Positions 29,679-39,620 of a stretch of DNA of 64,000 nt are shown piece after piece. The notes under the pieces are model-generated. The model did not search any database and was not told the origin of the DNA. It was given only the letters and a program-made list of their open reading frames with translations. A program made the position numbers and the translations under genes. This DNA is from Hondaea fermentalgiana (taxonomy: Eukaryota; Sar; Bigyra; Thraustochytrida; Thraustochytriidae), in the NCBI GenBank assembly GCA_014084085.1, contig NPFB01000015.1, positions 13,158 to 77,157 of the forward strand, written 5' to 3'. Numbering within the stretch: the first letter of the stretch is position 1; the number at the start of each line of letters is the position of its first letter.

Positions 29679-30728
29679 CTAGTACTCCTCAGCGTAGGAG
29701 GACGCCGAGACAGGTGCCGCCTCGGAAGAAAGGTCCCGGTCATGAGCAGCTTCATCGTCGACGACGCCACCCTCCTTGGATTCCGCAGCGTCGAGCGCCT
29801 CGTGCGGTGCCTCGGCCCCAAACTCGTCCTCGTCAACGCTGGCCAATACAGCCTCGGCCGCGGCCTGAGCCGCAGCGCCATCCGGATCATCCTCTGTGGC
29901 GTAAAGCACAGTAAGAACCTGGAGCACAGTGTCGCGGTCCGGCCCCTGGTACGCTTGCAGAAGAACCTCCACCTCGCGAAGCTTGTGAAAGTAAAAGTCG
30001 CGCTCCTTCTCGGCGCTCTCCAGATTCATTTGAAGGGTCGCGCTCGAGGCGCGGAGATCCTTGACCTGCTGCTCGAGCTCGTCAATTTTCTCAGCCTCCT
30101 TCGAGTCCTCAGCCCGGCGGACCGGCGATCGCGCGGCCGAAGATGTAGACGAGCTTCCGAGCGAACGGTTCGGCCGCGAAAGGTTCTCCTTCTCCTTCTC
30201 CTTGGGCTTGAGGGCGGCTGAGCCCACAGTCTTGGTGGGTCGCGGTGCAGGCCTCGACGCAGGCTTGCGCGCGGCCGGCTTGGCAACGCTCTGCGCGGGC
30301 TTGTACAAACTGACGCCCTTGCCAAGATTTCGCCTCGTAATCGCGTCATAGTCCTCGGGAATGTTGGCCTCATGGTCCAGGAATACCGAACGCACCCACT
30401 GCAGATGTTCGAGGTTGTCTTGGTACTTGGCACGGATGAGACGATCCACGGGGATGTGACGCGTGATGCCCACCTTGTCAAAGACGGCCTGCATGACCTT
30501 GTAGTTGGCCACGAACTCGTGGTCGCTGCGCGCGCCCCAGTTCACCTTTTTCATGGGCACCGTGCCGGGAAAGAGGGCGTCCATTACCTGGCAAACGACG
30601 GCGCCATTCGCTGTCTCTTCGACCTTGCCCAAGTTCAACTGGCACAGCCCATTGAGCCATTCAAGGATCTCGCGACGTCCCACAAAGTACGCCTCGTTCA
30701 TCATGCCCACCGCGCGGTCGGTCGCCAT
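29679..30728 (-). CDS. EB1: EB1-family microtubule plus-end tracking protein
   Basis: The 349-residue protein has the full EB1 layout. An N-terminal calponin-homology domain (about 12-120) contains GRREILEWLNGLCQLNLGKVEE, NGAVVCQVMDALFPGTVPM, KVNW and FKVM-like NYKVMQAVF segments. A Pro/Ala/Lys/Ser-rich linker (about 135-205) follows, then a coiled coil and EB-homology domain (about 212-265) with the signature ERDFYFHKLREVEVLLQ. The acidic tail ends AEEY, the C-terminal EEY/F motif bound by CAP-Gly proteins such as CLIP and dynactin p150. EB1 marks growing microtubule ends and recruits SxIP proteins. The first ATG (MATDRAVGMM) is at 30728; a TTG lies six codons earlier. It is longer than animal EB1 (about 270 residues) because of the linker and the tail. 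Confidence 0.95.
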   Translation of the reverse strand: MATDRAVGMMNEAYFVGRREILEWLNGLCQLNLGKVEETANGAVVCQVMDALFPGTVPMKKVNWGARSDHEFVANYKVMQAVFDKVGITRHIPVDRLIRAKYQDNLEHLQWVRSVFLDHEANIPEDYDAITRRNLGKGVSLYKPAQSVAKPAARKPASRPAPRPTKTVGSAALKPKEKEKENLSRPNRSLGSSSTSSAARSPVRRAEDSKEAEKIDELEQQVKDLRASSATLQMNLESAEKERDFYFHKLREVEVLLQAYQGPDRDTVLQVLTVLYATEDDPDGAAAQAAAEAVLASVDEDEFGAEAPHEALDAAESKEGGVVDDEAAHDRDLSSEAAPVSASSYAEEY

Positions 30729-31698
30729 CTTGCTTTTCTTGAGCAAACTCGTACGGCCTCCGACCCTCTCGCTTTCCCGGTCCTTTTCTGTATCGTATCG
30801 TATTGTATCGTATCGTCAGTCCTCAACGTCCGCGTCCCTGCCAAAGACGGCCTAAGCAGAGCGCACGCGCGCCATGCTTGCTTTTCCCTCCCGAGCCGCG
30901 ACCAGCAGGCGCGCTCGCCAAAGAAACCTGCCGAGCGCCTTTGCCGCCGTCGCGCCCGCGTCTGCGGCCCCGCCCCGACGTACCTCGAGCTGTCTGCCCT
31001 CGTTGCCTGCGCGCCGAGCGACGTGGCTGCTTGCGGGTCTGCCGCGTGCTCGGCCGGCGTTGGGCCTCGACCGTTATACCTGGAGACAGCCACCAGCAGC
31101 ACTGTATAGAGAGAGAGGGCAGGCACGCGATGCGTCCGTCACTTCAGCCAGGTGGTTGACAACGAAAGCAGGGCCTCCGTCTGTTTGGGCTGGCTGGCTG
31201 GCTGGCTGGATAGCCAGCTGGCCGGTGGGCTTCCTTCGTAAGCATGAAGCTTCACAAAGGACTCGCATGATACGTATACGTTGTGGCGGGTGGTCGAGGA
31301 AGGAATCGTGATGGCCACGTGCACGTGTCGTTGTGGACTAGGTTTGTGGAAACTGGAGTTCGAACTGGCAGAAAGAGGGACGGAGGAAGTCACGGTACAG
31401 TAACCACCATGACATATGACATGCCATGGCATGTCATCACAGAACAACTTGAAGAGTGCCGTGACAGCTCTTACTCAAGAGCTAGATGGACTTGGCAACA
31501 GCGAGGGTCTCTTTGAAATTACGTCAATCGAAAATACGTCAAGAGATAGCCCGGGATTGAGTTGGCACAAGAGAATGAGGGTCTTTCTGAAAGCTCCCAG
31601 CTGTTCGAAAGAAAGTCTCGAAGAGCAAGAACTTCACAAGCCCCAAAAATGCTAGCCTAGTCAAACTTGAAAGTGGTGAAAATCGAAAATGAAAAATT
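30729..31698. other. Intergenic region upstream of EB1 and downstream of the FMO gene
   Basis: GTATC pentamers lie at about 30788-30815, within the probable EB1 leader, and GGCT repeats at about 31183-31207. The part next to the FMO stop (about 31400-31690) is AT-richer. No gene seen. Confidence 0.6.
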
Positions 31699-33369
31699 CT
31701 ACCACGCAAAGAAAAAGGTCTTGCCCGTAGTCAAAAGAGACTTGAGCTGATAGAAGATGGCCATCGGAAGCACAATTCCAAGCATCTTGAGCTGATACAC
31801 GAGCACGCCCAAGAGAGTCTTGCGGTTGCGCTTGTGCGCGTAGCAATTCTTGTACTCCTTGAGAATGTCGTGGCGCGCGAGATCAAGGTCTGCGCCATAG
31901 CCAAGAAGTCGGTAGTGCGCTCCAACCGTAGGCGTCGTGTACACGAGCCAGAGCAGCCATGGGGCCTTGAAGAGCAGACGCAGGAAGTGCGGCGTGGCCC
32001 CAATCATTTCCGCGAGCTCGTCGAGATATGGGCGAATCGAAACCTGCACCGTGTGACGCGGCGCCTTATAGTACCACTTGTTGTTGAAATCGAGCTTGGC
32101 AGCAATGTCCTGCTTCATGGCCTCACGAGACGGCATCTTCAGGGCTCCAGACAGGTATCGTGCTGCCACCCGCGCCTGCACGTCGGCAATCATCGCCATT
32201 GCGCCAACAGGCTGCGCAACACCGATAAATGCAATGTTATCCACATCGCGCGCTCCCACCGGGACCATGTGCTTGTAAAGCTTGAGCTCGTTGGACTCAT
32301 TCACCTCGAGAATGTCAGAGGGAATAAAGGGAAAGGTGATCTTGTACCCTGTGCAAAAGACAACTGCATCTGCTTCCATGGACGTTCCGTCCGTGAAGTG
32401 CACCGTGCTGCCCTCGAAGCGCTCGATACCGCGGCGTCCTTCGATCTTGCCCTCCTCAACTTGCTTGTAAAAGTTATTTTCGAGGCTGTTGAGCGTCAGC
32501 GTCGGGTGGCTCTCGTTGAAGCGGTATGTCGGCCCAAGCCCGACCTTGTCCAACATCTGACGCGCCGGCTCGAGTTGGGCTTCGACGAGGGACGCGGAGA
32601 CTTCCTGCGGAAGACGGCCAATGATGTTTTCGTCCAGCCGCGACGTCACGTCAGCGTCCTCGTTGAAGAACGGGTTGGGTACGATCCACGCACCACGCCG
32701 CGCCACAAGGACCGTCCGTGTCGCGACCTTGCTGATTTCCGTGGTGATGTCGCTGCCACTGTTGCCAATTCCCACCACGACGCACCTCTTGCCTTCAAAC
32801 TTTCGATTGTCCTTGTATCCGTGCGAGTGCATCACGAGGCCGGGGAACTCGTCAATGCCCTTAAAGTTGATCGAGTGCGGGATCGAGTGGTGCCCGGAGC
32901 ACACCACGACACCGTCAAAAGTACCCGTCTTCCGAGACCCTCCTCCCTCCGCATCCTCCGTCTCGACACGCCAGCTCCAGTTCGACTTTTCGTCGCGAGC
33001 CTCGACCGGTTCCACGTGCGTGACGCGCGTGTTGAATTCAATACATTTGCGAAGACCAAATTTGTCCGCGTAAAGATTGAAATAGCGCATCATGTCCTCG
33101 TGACCCATGGCGATTGGGAAGCCCTCGGGGATGGGGAAGTCACCGAAAGAGTTGGCCGCGCGAACCGTGTTGATCCGTGTCGACCGGTACACGGTCGACA
33201 ATGTCTCCTCTTCGGTGAAGCGCCAGATCCCGCCAATGTCGTCGCTCACCTCAAAGGCAGTGACATCCATGCCGGCCTCGAGCATTTCCTTGATAGCCTT
33301 GAGGCCGCACATGCCGGCGCCGATGACCGCCACATGTTTCTTCTGCGTCTCGGGCGGGTGCGCAGACAT
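31699..33369 (-). CDS. FMO: Flavin-containing monooxygenase
   Basis: The 556-residue product is a full-length FMO, which uses FAD, NADPH and O2 to oxygenate soft nucleophiles (N or S). Motifs in order: FAD-binding GAGMCG (about 17-22), EVSDDIGGIWRF, a YRSTRINT segment, the FMO identifying region (VVCSGHHSIPHSINFKGI), NADPH-binding GIGNSGSD (about residue 202), and VVFCTGYKITFPF (about residue 340). The C-terminus has hydrophobic stretches (LLWLVYTTPTVGA and LLGVLVYQLKMLGIVLPMAI), consistent with membrane association at the ER as in animal FMOs. The substrate cannot be read from sequence. A long antisense open frame reflects the GC-rich codon bias. It is divergent from the carnosine methyltransferase-like gene. 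Confidence 0.93.
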   Translation of the reverse strand: MSAHPPETQKKHVAVIGAGMCGLKAIKEMLEAGMDVTAFEVSDDIGGIWRFTEEETLSTVYRSTRINTVRAANSFGDFPIPEGFPIAMGHEDMMRYFNLYADKFGLRKCIEFNTRVTHVEPVEARDEKSNWSWRVETEDAEGGGSRKTGTFDGVVVCSGHHSIPHSINFKGIDEFPGLVMHSHGYKDNRKFEGKRCVVVGIGNSGSDITTEISKVATRTVLVARRGAWIVPNPFFNEDADVTSRLDENIIGRLPQEVSASLVEAQLEPARQMLDKVGLGPTYRFNESHPTLTLNSLENNFYKQVEEGKIEGRRGIERFEGSTVHFTDGTSMEADAVVFCTGYKITFPFIPSDILEVNESNELKLYKHMVPVGARDVDNIAFIGVAQPVGAMAMIADVQARVAARYLSGALKMPSREAMKQDIAAKLDFNNKWYYKAPRHTVQVSIRPYLDELAEMIGATPHFLRLLFKAPWLLWLVYTTPTVGAHYRLLGYGADLDLARHDILKEYKNCYAHKRNRKTLLGVLVYQLKMLGIVLPMAIFYQLKSLLTTGKTFFFAW

Positions 33370-34167
33370 TCTCTTCCGCCACCGACGACCAACTCCTTCG
33401 AGATCCTCCTCCTCTTTCCTTCCCCTACCCTACGCGCGAGTCTTCTCCTTTCGCCTCTCCTTGGCAAATTCGCTATTGCGTGCGCGTCCTGGATTCTTCG
33501 ATGCGGGTCTGCGAGCCGCCTTTGACGATATCTTGGCCGTGCTGCTGCCTGTGTTGCCTGCCCGCCGTATTACTATCCCCTCACCCCATCGTCCAGCCCC
33601 GAAGTTCGTGTCGGACCTGGACGAAGAAAGTCTCCTACGATCTTGACGAGTCCCCCCGTTCTCGTACAAGACATTCACTGTCGTTACTACCTCTGATGGC
33701 ATGCTAGTAGTCAAGGCTCCAAGGACGCTATCGCAATGTCTTCATTGTCGTCACTAGCGAGCGACGCGAATTGGGCTGGGCATCAATCGCTGCGGTCCAT
33801 GGCGCCATGAGAGCAGACATTCTTGCGGTCGCCTTCGCCTGCCTGTCAGATCACAAATCATGTTTGCCTCTCACGATGGATGCAAGGCAGCTGAGCACAA
33901 CGCAAGGCTGTTCGCAACAACGATGCCGTGAAGACTTGCTTGGTGGTGGCTTGGGTTGCAAGGCGACTGACAGTGAGAGACTGATTCACTGTGACACGAC
34001 CAGCCAGGGCAACTCGAGGCCACCATCCTGGACCAAGGAAGCGCGGCAAAGCGCCGTGGCAGAGCGCCGCATGGGGGCGAGGCTCGTGCAGGTTGCCCGG
34101 GAAACGCAGGTCGAGTGGTAGTGATCACAGGCAACAACGCGGTCGGCGAGGACGCGGAGCACGCAAG
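33370..34167. other. Divergent intergenic region (FMO / CARNMT1-like)
   Basis: No repeats of note and no CAAGT array; presumed to hold the promoters of both genes. The frame of the downstream gene remains open to about 33991 without an ATG. Confidence 0.6.
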
Positions 34168-35551
34168 ATGAGCGAGCACGAACATGGTCACCACCATCAA
34201 CATGAACACGACTCTGGACACGGGCACAGCCACGAGCACGGCGGACACCATGGAGGCGAGGACCTTGCCAAGGCGCAGGCAGCAGAGGAAGAGCAAGCGC
34301 ATTTCGATGAGGTGCTGCACGCCTTTCTGACGTACGAGACGGACATCGTCGATGCTCTCTCGCGCAGAGAACGCAATCTTCGACGAGTCCCAGGGCTCAT
34401 CTCGCTCCTCCCGGGCGGCGAAGAAGTCCAGCAGAAAAAGTTTGAAGCGCTTCGCGAGGCGGCGCGCAAGAACCAAAACTTTTTCAATGAAATCGTCAAG
34501 AACAGCTCCAACAAGGGCTCTCTTTCGCGTGTGCCTGATCCTGGAGCCCAGGTCCGAAACCTTGGCAAGGTCCGCAGCACCTTGGCGCAATGTGCGCGTG
34601 AATGGTCCGAAGAGGGTTCCGAGGAGCGCGAAAAGTCCTTTGCCCCGCTGCTCAGTTGGCTCGAAAAGTACCTCGATGCAGGCCCTGACGGCGACAAGCG
34701 CGTACTTGTGCCTGGTGCGGGCCTTGGTCGTCTGCTCACCGAAATCGTCGGACGCGGCTACAGCTGCGAAGGCAATGAATTCTCTTATCAAATGCTTGTC
34801 ACCAGCGATTACGTCATGAACGTTATGCACAGCTCTTCGCCCACTCACCAGCTCGAAATTCACCCATGTAAGTTCTCTTTCGCCTCCATGCTTGAGTGAG
34901 CAAGGATGCTCTTGGCAACCCGCGACGATGGTTGGGGTCAAAGAATTATTTGACGATGAAAGGCCGTACTGACTTGCTTCGTCATTGTTCTTCTTCGTTA
35001 CACTTTTTTTGGGGGGGGGGATATCAGGGATTCACAATCCGTCGAATGTCGCGAGCGCATCGGACGCTTCTCGTGCAGTGCGAATTCCTGATGCATCCGC
35101 TACGGAGATTCTCGAGCGGCGCAAGGACAACAAGGCAACGATGAGCATGTGCGCTGGTGAGTTCCTCCTCGTGTACGGCAAGGACGAGGCAAAGTGGGAT
35201 GCAGTGGTGACTTGCTTTTTCATCGACACGGCGCCCAATATTCTGGACTACTTGCAAGTCATTTACCGTAGTCTCAAACCTGGAGGAATATGGATCAATG
35301 GCGGTCCTCTCCTTTGGCACTGGCAGTCGAGCGAGCCACGCGCTACACGGGACGATACGGCCGGTGGCCGCGATCCGCGCTATGATTCCTCCATTGAGCT
35401 TTCTTGGGAAGAGGTCAAGGGTCTCGCGACAAGTGTCGGCTTTGAGTTCAAAGAAGAGGCATGGCAAGAGGTTGGCTACAACACAAACGCGACATGCATG
35501 CTTCGCTCCGTGTACCGAACTGTTCAGTCTGTAGCTATCAAGAAGGCGTGA
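34168..35551 (+). CDS. CARNMT1: Carnosine N-methyltransferase-like protein (N2227 family), two exons
   Basis: Exon 1 is 34168-34867 and exon 2 is 35028-35551. The 160-nt intron has a GTAAGT donor and ends TATCAG after a run of ten Gs; splicing restores a tryptophan in EIHPWIHNPSN, as in human CARNMT1 (compare YPWIHQFSN). The 407-residue enzyme would transfer a methyl group from SAM to carnosine, making anserine, or to a related His-containing peptide. Visible features are KKFEALREAARKNQNFF, the SAM-binding PGAGLGRL (G183 onward), EGNEFSYQML, and the late VTCFFIDTAPNILDYL and LKPGGIWINGGPLLWHW motifs. The N-terminus (residues 2-27) is a striking His/Glu/Gly-rich stretch resembling a metal-binding tail. 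Whether the organism makes carnosine is unknown, so the true substrate is open. Confidence 0.9.
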
Positions 35552-35858
35552 CAAGTGTACTGTATAGCTCCCGTAGAGGAGAGACACAAGGACACAAGGA
35601 CACAAGGTTGGCCAATAAATTGCGTAGCAAGATAATAAGATGATCTGATCTTCACATGGTAGGCAATGATACGTAGAACATGAATGCCATGGAATCAGGC
35701 ACCCTCTTCGAACTTGTATCGTTCCTTGTCTTCTTCTTACCGCGCATCAATCCGATGCATGCGCCCATGAGTTGCAGCAGCATTCTTGTCTTGTTCATCA
35801 TCTATTTCACGTTCACATGTTATCAGAAAAAGTACTACACACAAATCTTGCATCAGTA
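35552..35858. other. Short convergent 3' region
   Basis: Contains GACACAAG repeats (about 35583-35607), probably in the 3' untranslated region of the methyltransferase mRNA. No gene seen. Confidence 0.6.
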
Positions 35859-36797
35859 TCATGATTCGGTCTTTCGCCGTTTCGCCTCGTGTTTCTCATC
35901 GTCGTCGGCATCGCTAGGACTTGCGCGCCCTTGGTTTTCGTCGTCGTCCGCATCTGCATCCTCGTCTTCCATGTCGTCCCCGCCCTTGTTGCTGCCTGGG
36001 CTGCGCGAGGCCTCGGAAGCCGAACCGTACTCTTCCTCGTGCTCTGCAGTTGGCGAAAAGAGAAAGTTGGCAAGTTTGCTCGCAACTTCATCCAAGTCCA
36101 GCAGCGTGAAGACGACAAGAAAAGCGACCACGTCATCTGCGTCCTCGAGGTGTGCTCCTGCCGCACGGAACCACTCGATGAGCAAACCGGGCGGCTGCAA
36201 CTCAAGCTCGCAGGCATGTTTCTTGTCCTCGCATTGACCGCAGTGCATTTGTTCAAAAGAGTCAAATTCGGCCTCCTCGAATCCATGCGTCTCGCACGCC
36301 CACTTCGTTTTGAGACGCAGAATTTCCGTCACGGGGTCCACGTCAGAGAAAATGGCAATACGAAAGCTTGCCTCGCGCGTGGCGCAGTTCTGCCGAAAGA
36401 CCGCGCGCAGTGTGCCACGGTGCGGTCCCAAGCCGGTGACCTCGAAGTCATGGTAGTCCTCAGAACCGCACTGCTCCGCAACACGTTTACGCACGCGCAG
36501 GTCGCGAAGGGCCCAGGGCCGCAAGCCCGCGTCGAAGACCGTGCCGCCAAAGTAGTCCTCTTCGATGCGCTGCCGTAGCGCGCGGTTGGCGCGCTCGAGC
36601 TTGCAGGCCTCGGCGACAGCGTCCAGCCACTCGTCCTCATCCCGCTCGACCCCTGCTTCTTCGCCTTGGCGCAAAAGCTGCGCCACCAGCTTTTGGACGC
36701 CGACGCGCGCGGCATCTCCCACGCTCGCCATCGGGCCTGCACCCTGGCTGCACTCGCTCTCGCTGCCGCTGCCGCTGCTGGTCTCGCTGCCGCTCAT
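35859..36797 (-). CDS. Unrecognised acidic protein with C-terminal nuclear signal
   Basis: The 312-residue protein matches no family I know. It starts with a Ser/Gly/Glu leader (MSGSETSSGSGSESE), then a mostly helical segment (VQKLVAQLLRQGEEAG...ALRQRIEEDYFGG). A probable globular domain follows (about 85-240) with FEVTGLGPHRGTLRAVF, SFRIAIFSDVDPVTEILRL and a Cys/His cluster (C-x2-H then HCGQCEDKKHAC) that could bind zinc. A hydrophobic helix FLVVFTLLDLDEVASKLANFLF comes next. The tail is highly acidic (DDMEDEDADADDDE) and ends KHEAKRRKTES, a likely nuclear localisation signal. I chose the ATG at 36797; the frame stays open further upstream, but that translation is repeat-derived. It shares a 439-bp divergent promoter region with the next gene. 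Confidence 0.7.
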   Translation of the reverse strand: MSGSETSSGSGSESECSQGAGPMASVGDAARVGVQKLVAQLLRQGEEAGVERDEDEWLDAVAEACKLERANRALRQRIEEDYFGGTVFDAGLRPWALRDLRVRKRVAEQCGSEDYHDFEVTGLGPHRGTLRAVFRQNCATREASFRIAIFSDVDPVTEILRLKTKWACETHGFEEAEFDSFEQMHCGQCEDKKHACELELQPPGLLIEWFRAAGAHLEDADDVVAFLVVFTLLDLDEVASKLANFLFSPTAEHEEEYGSASEASRSPGSNKGGDDMEDEDADADDDENQGRASPSDADDDEKHEAKRRKTES

Positions 36798-37236
36798 GGT
36801 CTCGGTCGCCGCCGACGGGATCGGGTTCTGGCGTCCACGAGCGCTGGCCCCGCGGCGTGCAGCCCTTGTGCAAGGCGAGGCAGCAGCAGCCTCCAGCCGC
36901 GCAGCGAGCCATTGCGAAGGACGACGGGGCGGGCTGGCCAGGTCGACGGAGGACGCTGCCGGTCGGGACCCCAGGCGCCTCCGCAGGATGGATGGATGGA
37001 TGGATGGATAGCTTGATGTTTGCTCGAGGTCAAGGGAGACGCAGAAATGGTCCCAGGAATAGTGCCGTTGAGAGCGCTCGCCCCCGGGGCCCGGGCAACT
37101 GCAGTACGACCAGACAGTCCTGGCCAAGCCCAGGTTCCGTCCGAACTCAAAGCGCCCGCGCGGACAGACGCAAACGCAAGACGGGAAGCCAGCCAGCCAG
37201 CCAATCAGCCAGACGCTGCTTGCGAAGGCGAACAGC
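36798..37236. promoter_or_regulatory. Shared divergent promoter region
   Basis: Only 439 bp separate two divergent start codons. It includes a GGAT repeat (about 36987-37010) and an AGCC repeat (about 37188-37205). The two genes may be co-regulated; this is inference from spacing alone. Confidence 0.4.
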
Positions 37237-38955
37237 ATGCTGCATCTCCTCGTCAAGCTTGTTGAAACCAAGCTTGAAGAGCGCATCTTGGATGACAAGC
37301 TGAGATTGACCGTCGAGGTCCACCCTCGTCAGGACCAAGAGAAGGCCCATACAGCTTGGCTGCGCGACGTGACGACGCCTCAAGGAGCCGCGCTGCACTG
37401 CAAATATTCACTCGCTGCATTTGATGCCAAGGCTCCATTCTATGCGCTTCTGACGGTGCAAGATGAGACGGGGGCAAATCGAGTCGCAAGCGCCTCCCTC
37501 GACCTTGGTCCTTTGCGAATCAATCACACCGCAGGCCCTGTCGACGCTCAAGTATCGCTGCGCACACCCAAAGGAGCCAAAGCCTTTACTCTGCAAGTGA
37601 GTGCGTCGTATGACGGCTCCCATGATGACGACCTTATCTCTGACAATTCAAGCGAAGCTGGAGAGGATGATGTGAGGACGGGGGATGACCCAAACGCCAC
37701 TGATAACTCTAGTGAGGCCGAGGAAGATGATGTTCCCGCCGATGAAACGGGAAAAGACATGAACGCCGACGAAAAGGATGCCAGTGCTTTGTTTACTGAT
37801 GACTCCAGCGAGGCCGACGAAGACGACGTGCGACCCGGTGATGACGTCTACGGTACAGACGACTCAAGCGAAGCTAGTGAGGATGACGTTTTAGAAGAGG
37901 TGCCCGAGGCAGAGAGTCCAAAGGCTGCTGCTGCAAAGCAAAATCCACGACAAAAGGAACAGTTCCATTCGGAAAACGATTCGGAGCAGAGCGAAGATGA
38001 CATCGACGATGATGACGATATTGCGAGCGACGATAGACAAAGCGAAAGCTACGGATCTGCGTCCTTTGCTGATGCGGAAAGTGAGCTCAAGATGCCTCTT
38101 GTTCCTACCGTCGACACTTGCAAAGAGTCTCTTCCTTTGCAGAGCGAACACCATTCTCAAACATCAGGGGCTTGGGAAGCACTCTATCGCGTGGATCGTT
38201 TTGAATCCGGCCCTGGGCAAGCTAAGCCCAAGGTCAAACCCGTTCCGCCTCGCAGACCAAAAACCCCAAAGGCTAGCTTGCCTGCGACGCCTGGATCCAA
38301 AAAGGATCGTGCTCGCCGACGAAAGAGTCAGGAAGAGACTTCCGCGTTTCTAAAGCGAATGGACCAGCGAGCAGAGCAGAAGCGCCATGCCGCGAGAGAT
38401 CTGCAAGCTCGTCTAGACTACGAAGCGAGTCTTCGCAAAAAGGTTTGCCCCGAATGTGGCCGCACCCAGTCTTTCGAGCAAGTCAAGAAACGCCAAAAAA
38501 AGTGTATTGAGTGCAAGGTACTATTCCGCTACTCGGTTCGATGGGACCGAGTAAAGGACGACTTTATGGATCGCAACACCGTGGCGCCAAAACGACCCGA
38601 AGCGGACCATATCACTCGGCGTCGAAGACCATCTCGCGCTAACGAAGACTTTCTTGCTCGTATGGACAAGGCCGCAGAGAGGCGACGGCAGCGGAACATG
38701 CAGCAAAAAAAGTCCATCAATCAAGAAAGGTCAACCAGTCAAGAAAAGTCGCACGAGCTGCGAAAATCGCAGGAGAATTTTGTACAAGACAAGAGAAAGC
38801 CTGTAGCAAAGGAGCTCGCGCGACCGCGACTTCCAGGGGAAAAGGTCCCCCTTGAGCCACCTTTTGACCGCGATCTTTGGACCGCAGAGCAAATTGTTAT
38901 CGCCCATCTTTTCGGGCCCTGCGAGTCTTGTCATCTGGATGAGCGCTGTGAATAA
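37237..38955 (+). CDS. C2-like, acidic-repeat and zinc-ribbon protein of unknown function
   Basis: The 572-residue product has an N-terminal region (1-125) with the beta-strand pattern of a C2-type sandwich (LLVKLVETKLEE..., YALLTVQDETGANRVASASLDLGPL). Residues about 128-230 hold four spaced copies of an acidic motif, NSSEAGEDDV, NSSEAEEDDV, DSSEADEDDV and DSSEASEDDV, with a looser fifth (DSEQSEDDI) near 250; the serines resemble casein kinase 2 sites. A basic Pro/Lys-rich segment leads to a predicted zinc ribbon, CPECGRTQSF...KKCIECKVLF (about 405-430), flanked by two similar basic helices containing FLKRMDQRAEQKR and FLARMDKAAERRR. It ends with a C-x2-C-x4-C cluster. No catalytic motif is seen. 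Possibly a trafficking or chromatin adaptor; I do not assign a function. Confidence 0.75.
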   Translation: MLHLLVKLVETKLEERILDDKLRLTVEVHPRQDQEKAHTAWLRDVTTPQGAALHCKYSLAAFDAKAPFYALLTVQDETGANRVASASLDLGPLRINHTAGPVDAQVSLRTPKGAKAFTLQVSASYDGSHDDDLISDNSSEAGEDDVRTGDDPNATDNSSEAEEDDVPADETGKDMNADEKDASALFTDDSSEADEDDVRPGDDVYGTDDSSEASEDDVLEEVPEAESPKAAAAKQNPRQKEQFHSENDSEQSEDDIDDDDDIASDDRQSESYGSASFADAESELKMPLVPTVDTCKESLPLQSEHHSQTSGAWEALYRVDRFESGPGQAKPKVKPVPPRRPKTPKASLPATPGSKKDRARRRKSQEETSAFLKRMDQRAEQKRHAARDLQARLDYEASLRKKVCPECGRTQSFEQVKKRQKKCIECKVLFRYSVRWDRVKDDFMDRNTVAPKRPEADHITRRRRPSRANEDFLARMDKAAERRRQRNMQQKKSINQERSTSQEKSHELRKSQENFVQDKRKPVAKELARPRLPGEKVPLEPPFDRDLWTAEQIVIAHLFGPCESCHLDERCE

Positions 38956-39520
38956 GGTTTTGTCGGCTTGCTCGTGTTTCTAATTATGATGAGCACAAAT
39001 GTCAAATGCCCACCCACTGCTCTGCAGCTGCAAACTGGTCAAAGAAACGAACGGCACATTTAGGAAGAGGACGATATTTACAAGTTTTTTTTTTTTTCAC
39101 CATTGGCAGGATAAGCCCATCAGTCAAAACAGCTCTTGATTCCGATTCCTATCCGCATGATTGGTGGCAGTCTCAGCGACGTGATGTGCTCTGCTTGGGT
39201 TACTTGCCTGTCTTCCCGCAAGCCCAACTCTCTCCAGGTCACGCCACCCTGAAGGGGAAGTATACACCTACATGTTCCCGAAAGACGAAGACATGGGTGT
39301 GCATTTGTTCGCCAGTACTTTTGCGGGTCTTCTTCTTTGCTGCTTCCTCGCTCGGCTCCAGAAACCGATTCCTCGAAGCCCGTCCGCGCGAACGACCCGA
39401 GAATGGTTGAAGGGCTCGAAAGAGAGGACGAACCTACGCGTCAAGGCGTCGCCGTCGCAACGCAGCGGCAGCCAGCCAAGGGTACCCGGAAGGTGCCGCT
39501 GCTCGTAGCGATCACCGTGG

Positions 39521-39620
39521 NNNNNNNNNNNNNNNNNNNNNNNNNNNNNNNNNNNNNNNNNNNNNNNNNNNNNNNNNNNNNNNNNNNNNNNNNNNNNNNN
39601 NNNNNNNNNNNNNNNNNNNN
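39521..39620. other. Assembly gap (100 N)
   Basis: Exactly 100 Ns, a conventional placeholder for a gap of unknown size. The flanks are GC-rich and no gene is visibly interrupted. Confidence 0.99.

Noticed and set aside
31834..33525. 563-codon open frame antisense to the FMO gene
   Set aside because: Mirror of GC-rich codon usage; no motif, whereas the sense frame has all FMO signatures.
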